The notes under the pieces were generated by a model. It had not been told where the DNA came from and did no database searches. It saw nothing but the letters and a program-made list of their open reading frames with translations. A program made the translations under genes and the position numbers. DNA of 7,923 bases, from contig CANCXY010000159.1 in the NCBI GenBank assembly GCA_947381875.1, forward strand, positions 1 to 7,923, in the 5' to 3' direction. Shown here piece by piece: positions 1-5,556 of this stretch (positions are counted from its first letter, which is position 1; every line of letters begins with the position of its first letter). The stretch is from an uncultured Clostridia bacterium (GTDB lineage: Bacteria > Bacillota > Clostridia > Oscillospirales > Ruminococcaceae).

Positions 1-37
1 CCCCCCCCCCCCCCCCCCCCCCCCCCCACCCCCCCAC
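1..37. other. Poly-C sequencing artefact at the contig end
   Basis: Positions 1-35 are all C except an A at 28, followed by AC at 36-37. Read on the other strand this is a poly-G run, the usual signature of two-colour Illumina chemistry after the signal is lost. The AC at 36-37 fits the last two bases of the P5 flow-cell sequence before the index. It is not genomic and should be trimmed. Confidence 0.93.
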
Positions 38-78
38 GTCTCGCAACACTCTTTGCCTACACGACGCTCTTCCGATCT
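38..78 (+). other. Index-like octamer plus Illumina Read 1 (P5) adapter
   Basis: Positions 46-78 match the 33-base TruSeq P5/Read 1 adapter, with a single difference (G instead of C at 55), and end in the diagnostic CTCTTCCGATCT. The eight bases before it (38-45, GTCTCGCA) sit exactly where an i5 index would be. From memory that octamer is in a commercial unique-dual-index set, but this was not checked. Genomic sequence therefore begins at 79. Any reading frame that starts in this stretch, including one opening at 53, is spurious. Confidence 0.95.
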
Positions 79-702
79 CGCCGCGCCCAACCCCCACAGG
101 CGGGCATATTCCATTACACAGTGCGCAAGCGCCGCGCCATTGTCGTCGATCAGCTCACACGGCAGGATGATGAATCCTTTCCCTTCCTGCGCGCCGAATT
201 TCTGGAAGCGGCGGTATAGAAAGGCTGTCAGCTTCGCGGGGTAAGTGGCAGGCGGCGCATCCTCCAACCGGCAGGCGGGGTCAAAGATAATACCCGCCTC
301 GGTGGTGTTGCTGACGATAAAACGCAGATCGGGGTTATCGGCACAAGCCATGACCGCTTCATAGTCCGTATAGGCGTTCAGGCATCGGCTGATACAGGAG
401 ATTACGCGCTTTGTATTCACCTTTTCCCCGTTTTCAAAGCCGCGCAGATACAGCGTGTACAACCCTTCCTGCTCGTTGAGCGCCTGTTTGCGCTGTGCCG
501 AAGCGGCGTGTGGGGCGCGCGGCTGTACCATAACGACTTTTGCGTTGAACCCCGCCGCCTCGTTCATGCGGTCGATAAAATCGTCCACGAAAGCGCGCAG
601 GAAATTGCCGTCGCCAAACTGGATCACCCGCTCCGGCGCGTCTTTCAGCAGATAACCGCCATACCCTGTTTCCTGTAAGGTCTGGTACGATAACGTTTTC
701 AA
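79..702 (-). CDS. uxaB: Tagaturonate reductase (altronate oxidoreductase), N-terminal part, cut by contig end
   Basis: The protein belongs to the mannitol dehydrogenase/UxaB family, which interconverts D-tagaturonate and D-altronate with NAD(H) in the cytoplasmic galacturonate pathway. The 208 visible codons start LKTLSYQTLQETGYGGYLL. They contain family hallmarks: ERVIQFGDGNFLRAFVDDFI near residues 24-43, IVSNTTEAGI of the nucleotide-binding half, PAKLTAFLYRRF and the GFIILPCELI segment. Full-length members are about 480 residues, so more than half is missing beyond position 79, where the adapter begins. The start is TTG at 702-700, preceded by GAGGGA at 716-711 with 8-base spacing; the next in-frame ATG would remove the conserved FGDGNFLRAF motif. 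It lies 57 bases after uxaA on the same strand, so the two are probably cotranscribed. The family is clear; the choice of uxaB rather than a mannonate/fructuronate paralogue rests on the uxaA neighbour. Confidence 0.9.
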
Positions 703-743
703 ATATAATATCCCTCGTTTCCTGTTTGTTTTGCGGCATAGCC

Positions 744-760
744 GGCGGGCCGCGTCCGCC
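744..760 (-). other. Small hairpin in the uxaA-uxaB gap
   Basis: Just after the uxaA stop, GGCGG at 744-748 can pair with CCGCC at 756-760 across a 7-base loop. No T-tract follows in the direction of transcription, so it is not an intrinsic terminator. It could influence mRNA processing or stability between uxaA and uxaB, or be a GC-rich coincidence. Confidence 0.25.
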
Positions 761-2265
761 TACAGCGTCACGCCCTGTTTGAAGATTGCCATATCATGGA
801 ACCCGGACAATTCAGATTTGACGCGCCTGCCGGAGGCGACATCCAGCACATACTTACAGAACGCCGCGTGCAGTTCTTCCATTTCAGTGTCCTCCGCCAA
901 CGGCCCGCAGTCGAAATCGATCCAGCCGCTTTTCTTTTGCGCAAGCGCCGTGTTGCTTGACACCTTGACCGTGGGAACAGGCGACGCGAACGGTGTTCCG
1001 CGTCCCGTAGTAAACAGTACGATATGCGCGCCCGCCGCCGCCAGCGCCGTAGAGGCGACTAAATCGTTCCCCGGCGCGCTGAGCAGGTTCAACCCGCGCG
1101 TTTTTACCCGTTCGCCGTAGGCCAGTACGCCCGACACCGGGGCGCTGCCGGATTTCTGGATACAGCCCAGCGACTTATCTTCCAGCGTAGAAATGCCGCC
1201 TTTCTTGTTGCCGGGGGAGGGGTTTTCGTAGATCGTCTGTCCGTGGCGCTGGAAATACCGCTTGAAATCGTTGACGAGCGCCACGGTGTCAGCAAAGACG
1301 TGTTCATTGGCGCAGCGGTTCATCAGGAAGGTTTCCGCGCCGAACATCTCCGGTACTTCTGTTAAGATTGTCGTCCCGCCCTGGGAGACGAGCCAATCGG
1401 AAAACGCCCCCACAGTTGGATTGGCGGTGATGCCGGACAGCCCGTCCGAACCGCCGCACTTCATACCGACTATCAGCTTCGCGGCGCTGACAGGCTGCCG
1501 GTGGAACCCGCCTGCGTACCGCGCCAATTCTTCCACCAGCGCGAGGCCGTCGGCGATCTCGTCGTCTGATTCCTGGCATACAAGGAACTTTACGCGGCGC
1601 GGGTCGATCTCGCCTATATATGGTTTCAGCACGTCGATATTGCTGTTCTCGCACCCAAGCCCCAGCACCAGTACACCGCCCGCGTTCGGATGGTTCACAA
1701 GGCCCGCGAGGATCTTCCTGGTGTTCTCCTGATCGTCCCCCATCTGCGAGCAGCCGTAGGGGTGCGGGAACGCCGCGATGCTTTCAACGCTGCCCGTACA
1801 CAGCGCCTGCGCCCGCCGTTCGATTGCCTGCGCAATGCTGTTCACGCACCCCACTGTCGGGATGATCCAGATTTCATTGCGTACACTCACTGAGCCATCC
1901 GGGCGCACATACCCTTCAAAAGACCGCTCCTGTACCGGTTCCACACGCGGGCGCGCGGGCGTGTAGGCATAGTTTAGCATATCGCCGAGGGATGTTTTCA
2001 GATTATGCGTATGTACCCACGCTCCGACAGGGATATCCCGCGCGGCGGTACCGATGGCCGCGCCGTACTTGATGACGGGCGCGCCCGCCGGGATATCCGT
2101 CAGCGCGAACTTGTGCCCCTGCGGGATGTCCTCGCGCAAGACGATGTCTTTCCCGTCCTCCCGCAGCGCGGTGCCCGCGGTCAGGGGCATCAGCGCCACC
2201 GCGACGAGATCGCCGGGGTGTATCTTTTTATGGGTTTTCAAGGATATCTGCTCCGTATGATCCAT
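760..2265 (-). CDS. uxaA: Altronate dehydratase
   Basis: This complete 501-residue protein has the usual UxaA length. It dehydrates D-altronate to 2-keto-3-deoxy-D-gluconate, using a divalent metal, in the cytoplasmic galacturonate route. An SAF-type N-terminal domain spans about residues 1-95, with HPGDLVAVALMPL near 16-28 and IPAGAPVIKYGAAIG near 58-72. The catalytic UxaA/GarD region follows: GYVRPDGSVSVRNEIWIIPT (118-137), HPYGCSQMGDD (168-178), LGLGCENSN (201-209), MKCGGSDGLSGITANPTVG (268-286), LTEVPEMFGAE (301-311) and TTGRGTPFASPVPTVKV (419-435). ATG at 2265-2263 is the only sensible start, because a stop lies eight codons upstream in frame. The nearest purine-rich element, AGAGGA at 2287-2282, is 16 bases away, which is rather far. 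The gene is followed after 57 bases by uxaB. Related galactarate dehydratase (GarD) is the main alternative, but the uxaB partner and whole-length resemblance favour UxaA. Confidence 0.95.
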   Translation of the reverse strand: MDHTEQISLKTHKKIHPGDLVAVALMPLTAGTALREDGKDIVLREDIPQGHKFALTDIPAGAPVIKYGAAIGTAARDIPVGAWVHTHNLKTSLGDMLNYAYTPARPRVEPVQERSFEGYVRPDGSVSVRNEIWIIPTVGCVNSIAQAIERRAQALCTGSVESIAAFPHPYGCSQMGDDQENTRKILAGLVNHPNAGGVLVLGLGCENSNIDVLKPYIGEIDPRRVKFLVCQESDDEIADGLALVEELARYAGGFHRQPVSAAKLIVGMKCGGSDGLSGITANPTVGAFSDWLVSQGGTTILTEVPEMFGAETFLMNRCANEHVFADTVALVNDFKRYFQRHGQTIYENPSPGNKKGGISTLEDKSLGCIQKSGSAPVSGVLAYGERVKTRGLNLLSAPGNDLVASTALAAAGAHIVLFTTGRGTPFASPVPTVKVSSNTALAQKKSGWIDFDCGPLAEDTEMEELHAAFCKYVLDVASGRRVKSELSGFHDMAIFKQGVTL

Positions 2266-2290
2266 ACGCGTGTCACCATTCCTCTATGAT

Positions 2291-2333
2291 GTGCTATCCT
2301 GTTCCATCCGAGCGGTGCTGGAAGGGGCAACAC
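2291..2333 (-). promoter_or_regulatory. Imperfect inverted repeat in the uxaA leader (operator or leader hairpin candidate)
   Basis: TTCCA at 2302-2306 is mirrored by TGGAA at 2319-2323 across 12 bases. Weaker symmetry continues outwards to a GTG/CAC pair near 2291 and 2333. It lies between the predicted promoter and the uxaA start, a typical place for a repressor site. No known operator consensus was recognised. Confidence 0.35.
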
Positions 2334-2351
2334 TTCATGATTCCATTTTTC

Positions 2352-2380
2352 ATTTTACCTGAATATCCCGCGTTTGTCCA
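2352..2380 (-). promoter_or_regulatory. Sigma-A-type promoter for uxaA-uxaB
   Basis: On the minus strand, TGGACA (2380-2375, five of six matches to TTGACA) and TAAAAT (2357-2352, five of six to TATAAT) are separated by exactly 17 bases. Transcription would start near 2345, giving an approximately 80-base leader before the uxaA ATG that contains the inverted repeat at 2291-2333. Confidence 0.65.
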
Positions 2381-2522
2381 TGCCTGTTTTCTCTTTATGC
2401 GAATATTTCCAACGCGTCTTTCTTAAACCCTTGTACATTTCTCATCCCCGCATCCCCTGTTTTTCAAAATCCTCCACACGCCATGTATCATGCTAGCGTA
2501 GGCACGGCACGCCAAAAGCGTC

Positions 2523-2685
2523 GGCGGCATAGAGCCACTGGGCGATCGAGCCGTAGGCGTAGTGATTCAGGCTGTTCATGCCGTTCTCGGCGCTTTTGCC
2601 TGTCTCGTCCAGGCTGTTCCACCGCTCCCAGATGGTTGTCGCGCCCAATTTGACAGCATACAGCCAGCCGGGGTATTCGGCGTTC
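2523..2685 (-). pseudogene. Remnant of a GH78 alpha-L-rhamnosidase (internal fragment)
   Basis: About 52 codons resemble the late part of the (alpha/alpha)6 barrel of bacterial GH78 alpha-L-rhamnosidases: NAEYPGWLYAVKLGATTIWE, then RWNSLDETGK, GMNSLNHYAYGSIAQWLY. The TTIWERW block is highly characteristic; its Glu corresponds, to my knowledge, to the general-base position of the family. Intact enzymes are several hundred to over a thousand residues, but here homology stops abruptly on both sides. To the right (2686 on) the opposite strand becomes an AraC gene end. To the left, after QWLYAADAF, the sequence no longer resembles the family and meets a stop at 2493. No start or ribosome site belongs to it. 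Rhamnosidases release L-rhamnose from rhamnogalacturonan or plant glycosides, which suits the adjacent galacturonate genes. It is either a decayed gene or a mis-assembled fragment. Confidence 0.75.
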
Positions 2686-2910
2686 CACCTGTCACGCAAA
2701 TTCAAGCGGGAGATGGGGGTATCTATCAGCGCATACATCAAGTTTACCCGCATAGAGCGCTCGAAGGTGCTGCTGACAGCCACGGACGAGCCGGTCCACA
2801 GTATTGCCGCGCGGCTGCGCTACTGCTCCAGCAGCCATTTTTCCAGCGCGTTTCAGGATGTGGTGGGGAAAAAGCCGCAGGAATACAGGCGGGAAATGCG
2901 GAAGGTGTAG
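2686..2910 (+). pseudogene. Remnant of an AraC-family regulator (C-terminal HTH half)
   Basis: Seventy-four codons ending in a natural-looking C-terminus encode the second part of an AraC/XylS DNA-binding domain. HLSRKFKREMG is the recognition helix region of the first helix-turn-helix; IKFTRIERSKVLL is the linker helix. IHSIAARL-like residues (VHSIAARLRYCSSSHFSSAF) form the second helix-turn-helix, and VGKKPQEYRREMRKV is the family's terminal signature. Everything upstream of HLSRKF, including the sensor domain and the first helix of HTH1, is missing. At 2685/2686 the frame runs into antisense GH78 sequence. A longer open frame (from 2578) exists only because it reads through that antisense segment. 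It is unlikely to be functional, unless a chimeric product with no sensor domain is made. Its sequence differs from the intact AraC regulator at 4398-5273, so it is not a simple duplicate. Confidence 0.78.
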
Positions 2911-3316
2911 GGGGCGGGCGCTTTTGCCTGCCGATGCGGTTCCTGTTTTATCAGGCGCTGGACAAAATGTGGGCGGCTCGCACACCTTGCGATTTTTAGC
3001 ATTTAAGGCGTAAAGTTTCGGCACAAAAAAGCCACAGCCCCCGGAATCCCGGAGGCCGTGGCCGTTTTTATTCAGCCTGTGGCCTGGTCAGCGTATCACG
3101 CACAATGCAAAGACTGCTCCCTTGCTCCCACAGCGTTTGCATCTTCTTCCGCATCTGAAACGTCCGAAAAGAGCCGGCAACTGTTTTTTTTCATTGTCGA
3201 AAATTGTAAAATTTTTCACAAATAAGACGAATAAACAAATAGGAGGATTTTGTGCTATTGCAGCGGTGCGGCACAGCGCAAAATGGAGCGTGCAGTTGGG
3301 AGGGAGTGGTGTTTCC
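2911..3316. other. Gene-poor interval between the AraC remnant and the membrane protein
   Basis: This stretch of about 400 bases has no convincing gene. It holds the hairpin terminator at 3025-3065 and an AT-rich section at 3181-3250, where transcription of the downstream membrane protein could begin. It also has a perfect AGGAGG at 3241-3246 not placed for the main start, and the real ribosome site GGGAGGGAG at 3298-3306. Open frames covering parts of 2911-3316 have no recognisable composition or motif. Confidence 0.6.
3025..3065 (-). terminator. Strong intrinsic terminator, best on the minus strand, possibly bidirectional
   Basis: A 14-base-pair stem is formed by 3031-3044 and 3049-3062, around a 4-base loop. 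On the minus strand the two non-Watson-Crick positions become G-U pairs and the stem is followed by six Ts (3030-3025). On the plus strand the same positions are A/C mismatches, though TTTTT follows at 3065-3069. It would stop transcription leftwards towards the remnants and may also serve as the end of the plus-strand AraC remnant. Confidence 0.75.
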
Positions 3317-3371
3317 ATGTCAATTTGGGTCTTTATTTTCACCTACTGTTTCCTTTTTTTACATCCTGTAG
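3252..3371 (+). CDS. Possible 39-codon leader peptide overlapping the membrane protein start
   Basis: A perfect AGGAGG at 3241-3246 is followed after 5 bases by GTG at 3252, which opens a 39-codon frame ending TAG at 3369-3371. The predicted start of the membrane protein (3317) lies inside it in another frame, so translation could be coupled. The peptide (starting VLLQRCGTAQNGACSW) has no recognised motif. The ribosome site could equally be a remnant of an older gene start. Support is only the well-placed site. Confidence 0.2.
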   Translation: MLLQRCGTAQNGACSWEGVVFPCQFGSLFSPTVSFFYIL

Positions 3372-4348
3372 TAAGTATTATCGTAGGTTTTTCAGCCGAA
3401 AGATGTTTAGAGCGGCTATTCAGCTCCTTGAAAACAAAGAGCGGACTGGTAAAAGGAATTGTATTCGTTGCTTTTACAATCCTCGCCTTTCTCGTGATAG
3501 TTGTCATCAATGGCATAGTAGCACCGCCCGGTGGTTATCTTTTGGTCTATCCCAAAAACCTGCCGGACAGGATACAATTCATATGGAACCGTTATTTTGG
3601 CGCGCCCTATGTGGTATGTACCAGCATGAGTGAGGGCGGCGAATATTATCTGATGGACTTCGACGGAGAGATTATCCGGGAAGGCGATTTGTATGAGGGA
3701 GAAGATACGCCCATTTATACGGCGCGGAGCATCTTCGGCGTTGTGGGGCATTATGTGATTGATTTGAAGACAAGCCAGCTCATTACAAATAAGATCAACG
3801 TAAATGGATGCAAGCGCAGCAAAAGCCAAAATAAGAGCAGTAACCTCTATGAAGAAAACAGTGGCCGGTTCGTGGACGGATATCAGGATATCTCTGTCAC
3901 CGTGAATGGCGTGACGCAGGATTACTGCCTGGACCGGAACCACAAGCTGCTTACGAACGCGTACCGCACGATGGTGAACGAGGACGGCAGCGGGCTGATT
4001 GGCACCGCATACTACAGTGGGGACGGCCTTTTCTATACCGGTTGGATTTCCCTTTCTGGAAGCGGCAGGAAACGGGTGCTAAGTTATCAAAGCACTGTGC
4101 AGGTGCGTGGACGGAGTGTACCTTATCTTGTAACAAATTTACAGAAGCTCCCCGGAAGTTCCGACCCAGATGACGCGTTGAAGAAAATACCGGGCAGGTG
4201 GTATCTGTTTGACGAGTACGGCAGGCTTGTGAACAAAGAGGGCAAATGCAAAAAGTTTGACGCTGTATATATGCTGGATGAACGTGGGATTGTTGAAACA
4301 GTGGACGATAGAAAGCCGGAGGAATATCTGGCGGCGCAAAGGGCGTGA
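3317..4348 (+). CDS. Membrane-anchored protein with WG-like repeats, function unknown
   Basis: The family is not recognised. The frame is open from 3122, but ATG at 3317 is chosen because GGGAGGGAG (3298-3306) precedes it by 10 bases and the protein then opens directly with a hydrophobic helix. The resulting 343 residues have two transmembrane segments: about 2-24 (WVFIFTYCFLFLHPVVSIIV) and about 47-68 (GIVFVAFTILAFLVIVVING). A short, basic loop lies between them (KTKSGLVKG). The remaining 270 or so residues are polar and contain recurring units of the pattern Y-x-L/I-x-D-x-x-G/x-x-I/L-I/V: YYLMDFDGEIIREG (110), HYVIDLKTSQLITNK (145), DYCLDRNHKLLTNAY (202), WYLFDEYGRLVNKEG (295), VYMLDERGIVETVDD (317). 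These resemble WG repeats of beta-propeller-like proteins. With the positive loop inside, the repeat domain would face outwards. Base composition is visibly more AT-rich than the flanking enzyme genes, which hints at acquisition. It converges on the AraC gene. Confidence 0.75.
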   Translation: MSIWVFIFTYCFLFLHPVVSIIVGFSAERCLERLFSSLKTKSGLVKGIVFVAFTILAFLVIVVINGIVAPPGGYLLVYPKNLPDRIQFIWNRYFGAPYVVCTSMSEGGEYYLMDFDGEIIREGDLYEGEDTPIYTARSIFGVVGHYVIDLKTSQLITNKINVNGCKRSKSQNKSSNLYEENSGRFVDGYQDISVTVNGVTQDYCLDRNHKLLTNAYRTMVNEDGSGLIGTAYYSGDGLFYTGWISLSGSGRKRVLSYQSTVQVRGRSVPYLVTNLQKLPGSSDPDDALKKIPGRWYLFDEYGRLVNKEGKCKKFDAVYMLDERGIVETVDDRKPEEYLAAQRA

Positions 4349-4373
4349 GACGAGGGAAAGGCCCTTTTGTTTT
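4338..4373 (+). terminator. Weak candidate terminator after the membrane protein
   Basis: AAAGGGC at 4338-4344 pairs with GCCCTTT at 4361-4367 across a 16-base loop, followed by TGTTTTG. The stem overlaps the stop codon. It is the only terminator-like element in the 49 bases between this gene and the converging AraC gene, but the long loop and broken T-tract make it weak. Confidence 0.35.
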
Positions 4374-4397
4374 GCTTTGCGGCGCTGCGGCTCGCGC

Positions 4398-5273
4398 CTA
4401 CGAATTCCCCGGCTGCGACATGCAGGAAAACTCTTTGGGGCTTATCCCGTATTCCCCTTTGAACGCGCGGTAGAAATTGGAATAGTCGCCGAACCCGCAG
4501 TGCTGATACACGTCTGTTGGCGGCAGGCCGTCGGCCAGCATCTGCTTGGCGATCACCAGCCGTTTCTGGATCACATAGCGGTAAATGCTTGTGCCTACCA
4601 GACGGTTGAACTCGTGCGAGAGATGGTATTTGTTCACAAAGAAGCGCGAGGCCAGCAGGTCGAGGGAAAGCTCCTCGTTGTAGTGGTCGTTGATGAAATT
4701 CAGTACGTTCGTCACGATTGGACCGGATTTGTCTGTCAGCTCGTGGCGCTGTTCGCAGCGGAGCGCCTGGCGGTTCAGCTCCACCAGGAACTGCACCAGG
4801 CAGCCCAGAGCGGCTAAGTCCGACCCGTAGTTGTCCGTATTGCTCTCGGTGACAAGCTTGTCCATCATATCCGCGATGTGCTGGCGCGGCGTGGGCGCAA
4901 GGCGCAGCAGGTTTGTGTGCCCCGGCACGGCAGAGTCGAAACAGTGCGTGAGCGAGGTGCTGGGCGTGCTGAACTGCTCGATGAACCCCTTGTTGATCCA
5001 CAGCACAATGCGCTCGTAGGGGTGCTTTTCCTGCGTGATGCGCGGCTGGTGCAGCTCCAGAGGGCTGATGAGCAGGATGTCCCCTGGGACCAGATGGTAA
5101 TTCCGGCTTTCAATGGTGTAATTCACGTTCCCGTTCAGGAACAGGTACACCTCGTAAAAATCGTGGTGGTGCAGCGCGACATGGTTGAGGTACGAATCAC
5201 GGTAGTGAAATATCTCATATGTGTTCGAGAGCATCTTCTGGCGCACTGTAAATTTGTGGAACTGGCCCATCAT
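4398..5273 (-). CDS. AraC-family transcriptional regulator with cupin sensor domain
   Basis: This complete 291-residue protein is of typical AraC/XylS length. The N-terminal half is a cupin-type ligand-binding domain: HHHDFYEVYLFLNGN (35-49), with its metal/ligand-like histidines, PGDILLISPLELHQP (63-77) and YERIVLWINKGF (86-97). The C-terminal half carries two helix-turn-helix motifs, about residues 186-285: LSLDLLASRFFVNKYHLSHE (202-221) and VYQHCGFGDYSNFYRAFKGE (255-274), closing with YGISPKEF (275-282). ATG at 5273 has AAGG about 10 bases upstream; a second ATG follows immediately. A consensus promoter lies at 5309-5337. It is transcribed away from the TIM-barrel gene, the classical layout of a local activator that senses a sugar and switches on the divergent operon. 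The ligand cannot be told from the sequence. It keeps both domains, unlike the remnant at 2686-2910. Confidence 0.92.
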   Translation of the reverse strand: MMGQFHKFTVRQKMLSNTYEIFHYRDSYLNHVALHHHDFYEVYLFLNGNVNYTIESRNYHLVPGDILLISPLELHQPRITQEKHPYERIVLWINKGFIEQFSTPSTSLTHCFDSAVPGHTNLLRLAPTPRQHIADMMDKLVTESNTDNYGSDLAALGCLVQFLVELNRQALRCEQRHELTDKSGPIVTNVLNFINDHYNEELSLDLLASRFFVNKYHLSHEFNRLVGTSIYRYVIQKRLVIAKQMLADGLPPTDVYQHCGFGDYSNFYRAFKGEYGISPKEFSCMSQPGNS

Positions 5274-5308
5274 GCGCGCCCGCCTTTCTGTTCAGAGATT
5301 GTTCTTAT

Positions 5309-5337
5309 AGTTTAAGACAATTTTTGCAATGTGTCAA
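5309..5337 (-). promoter_or_regulatory. Promoter of the AraC-family regulator
   Basis: On the minus strand a perfect TTGACA (5337-5332) and TAAACT (5314-5309, four to five of six matches) are 17 bases apart. The start of transcription would fall near 5302, leaving a leader of roughly 30 bases to the ATG at 5273. Confidence 0.75.
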
Positions 5338-5359
5338 GCAATAATAACAATCCGCAATG
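5326..5359. promoter_or_regulatory. GCAAT direct repeats between the divergent promoters (operator candidate)
   Basis: GCAATG at 5326-5331, GCAATA at 5338-5343 and GCAATG at 5354-5359 are repeated in the same orientation. The first two flank the -35 box of the regulator gene, and the third overlaps the -35 region of the divergent promoter. AraC proteins usually bind direct repeats in such positions, so these are a plausible autoregulatory and activating site. The repeats are short and could be chance. Confidence 0.35.
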
Positions 5360-5370
5360 CCTTTTTTTCA

Positions 5371-5379
5371 TGCTATACT
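5371..5379 (+). promoter_or_regulatory. Extended -10 promoter for the TIM-barrel gene
   Basis: TGCTATACT fits the extended -10 form TGnTATAAT, with five of six matches in the hexamer. The region 17 bases upstream (5351-5356, TCCGCA) is a poor -35, as expected of a promoter that relies on an extended -10 or on an activator such as the adjacent AraC protein. Transcription would start near 5386 and leave a leader of about 170 bases. Confidence 0.6.
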
Positions 5380-5404
5380 GAACATGGTAGCCAAAAACAG
5401 GCCC

Positions 5405-5421
5405 CGATTTCTTCGGAAATC
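5405..5421 (+). other. Leader hairpin with UUCG tetraloop
   Basis: GATTTC (5406-5411) and GAAATC (5416-5421) form a perfect 6-base-pair stem closed by C-UUCG-G, an exceptionally stable tetraloop. It lies in the predicted untranslated leader, about 20 bases after the expected transcription start. This position could protect the mRNA 5' end or take part in a cis-regulatory structure. No T-tract follows. Confidence 0.55.
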
Positions 5422-5475
5422 ATGCAGAACGACCAACCGCACAAAGAGAGGGAGCGGCCAAAGGAACGCGTTTTT

Positions 5476-5510
5476 GCGTGTTTCCCTGCCTTGCGGGAGG
5501 GGAAACACGC
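5476..5510 (+). other. Second leader hairpin, 11-bp perfect stem
   Basis: GCGTGTTTCCC (5476-5486) pairs perfectly with GGGAAACACGC (5500-5510) around a 13-base loop. It ends about 30 bases before the AGGAGG of the TIM-barrel gene. No run of Ts follows, so it is not a terminator. Part of the stem (TTTCCC/GGGAAA) recurs in the hairpin before the next gene. No known riboswitch class was recognised. Confidence 0.55.
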
Positions 5511-5556
5511 GGCATCCCTGCGGCATAGGTGCCCCCAAAGAAGGAGGATAGACAGG

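Noticed and set aside
53..244. A 63-codon plus-strand frame starting at TTG
   Set aside because: It starts inside the Illumina adapter and continues antisense to uxaB.
434..739. A minus-strand ATG frame overlapping the start of uxaB
   Set aside because: It is out of frame with the conserved UxaB motifs and becomes arginine-rich, as expected of a shifted reading of the real gene.
2578..2910. An intact 110-residue plus-strand gene starting at 2578
   Set aside because: Its first 36 residues are antisense to well-conserved GH78 codons, and only the part from 2686 resembles AraC; it was annotated as a remnant instead.
3122..3316. A 65-residue N-terminal extension of the membrane protein
   Set aside because: No ribosome site precedes the start at 3122. 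The extension reads through the AT-rich leader, and the ATG at 3317 has a good site followed directly by a membrane helix.
4123..5001. A 292-codon minus-strand frame overlapping the AraC gene
   Set aside because: It is a frame-shifted shadow: the recognisable cupin and HTH motifs are all in the 4398-5273 frame.
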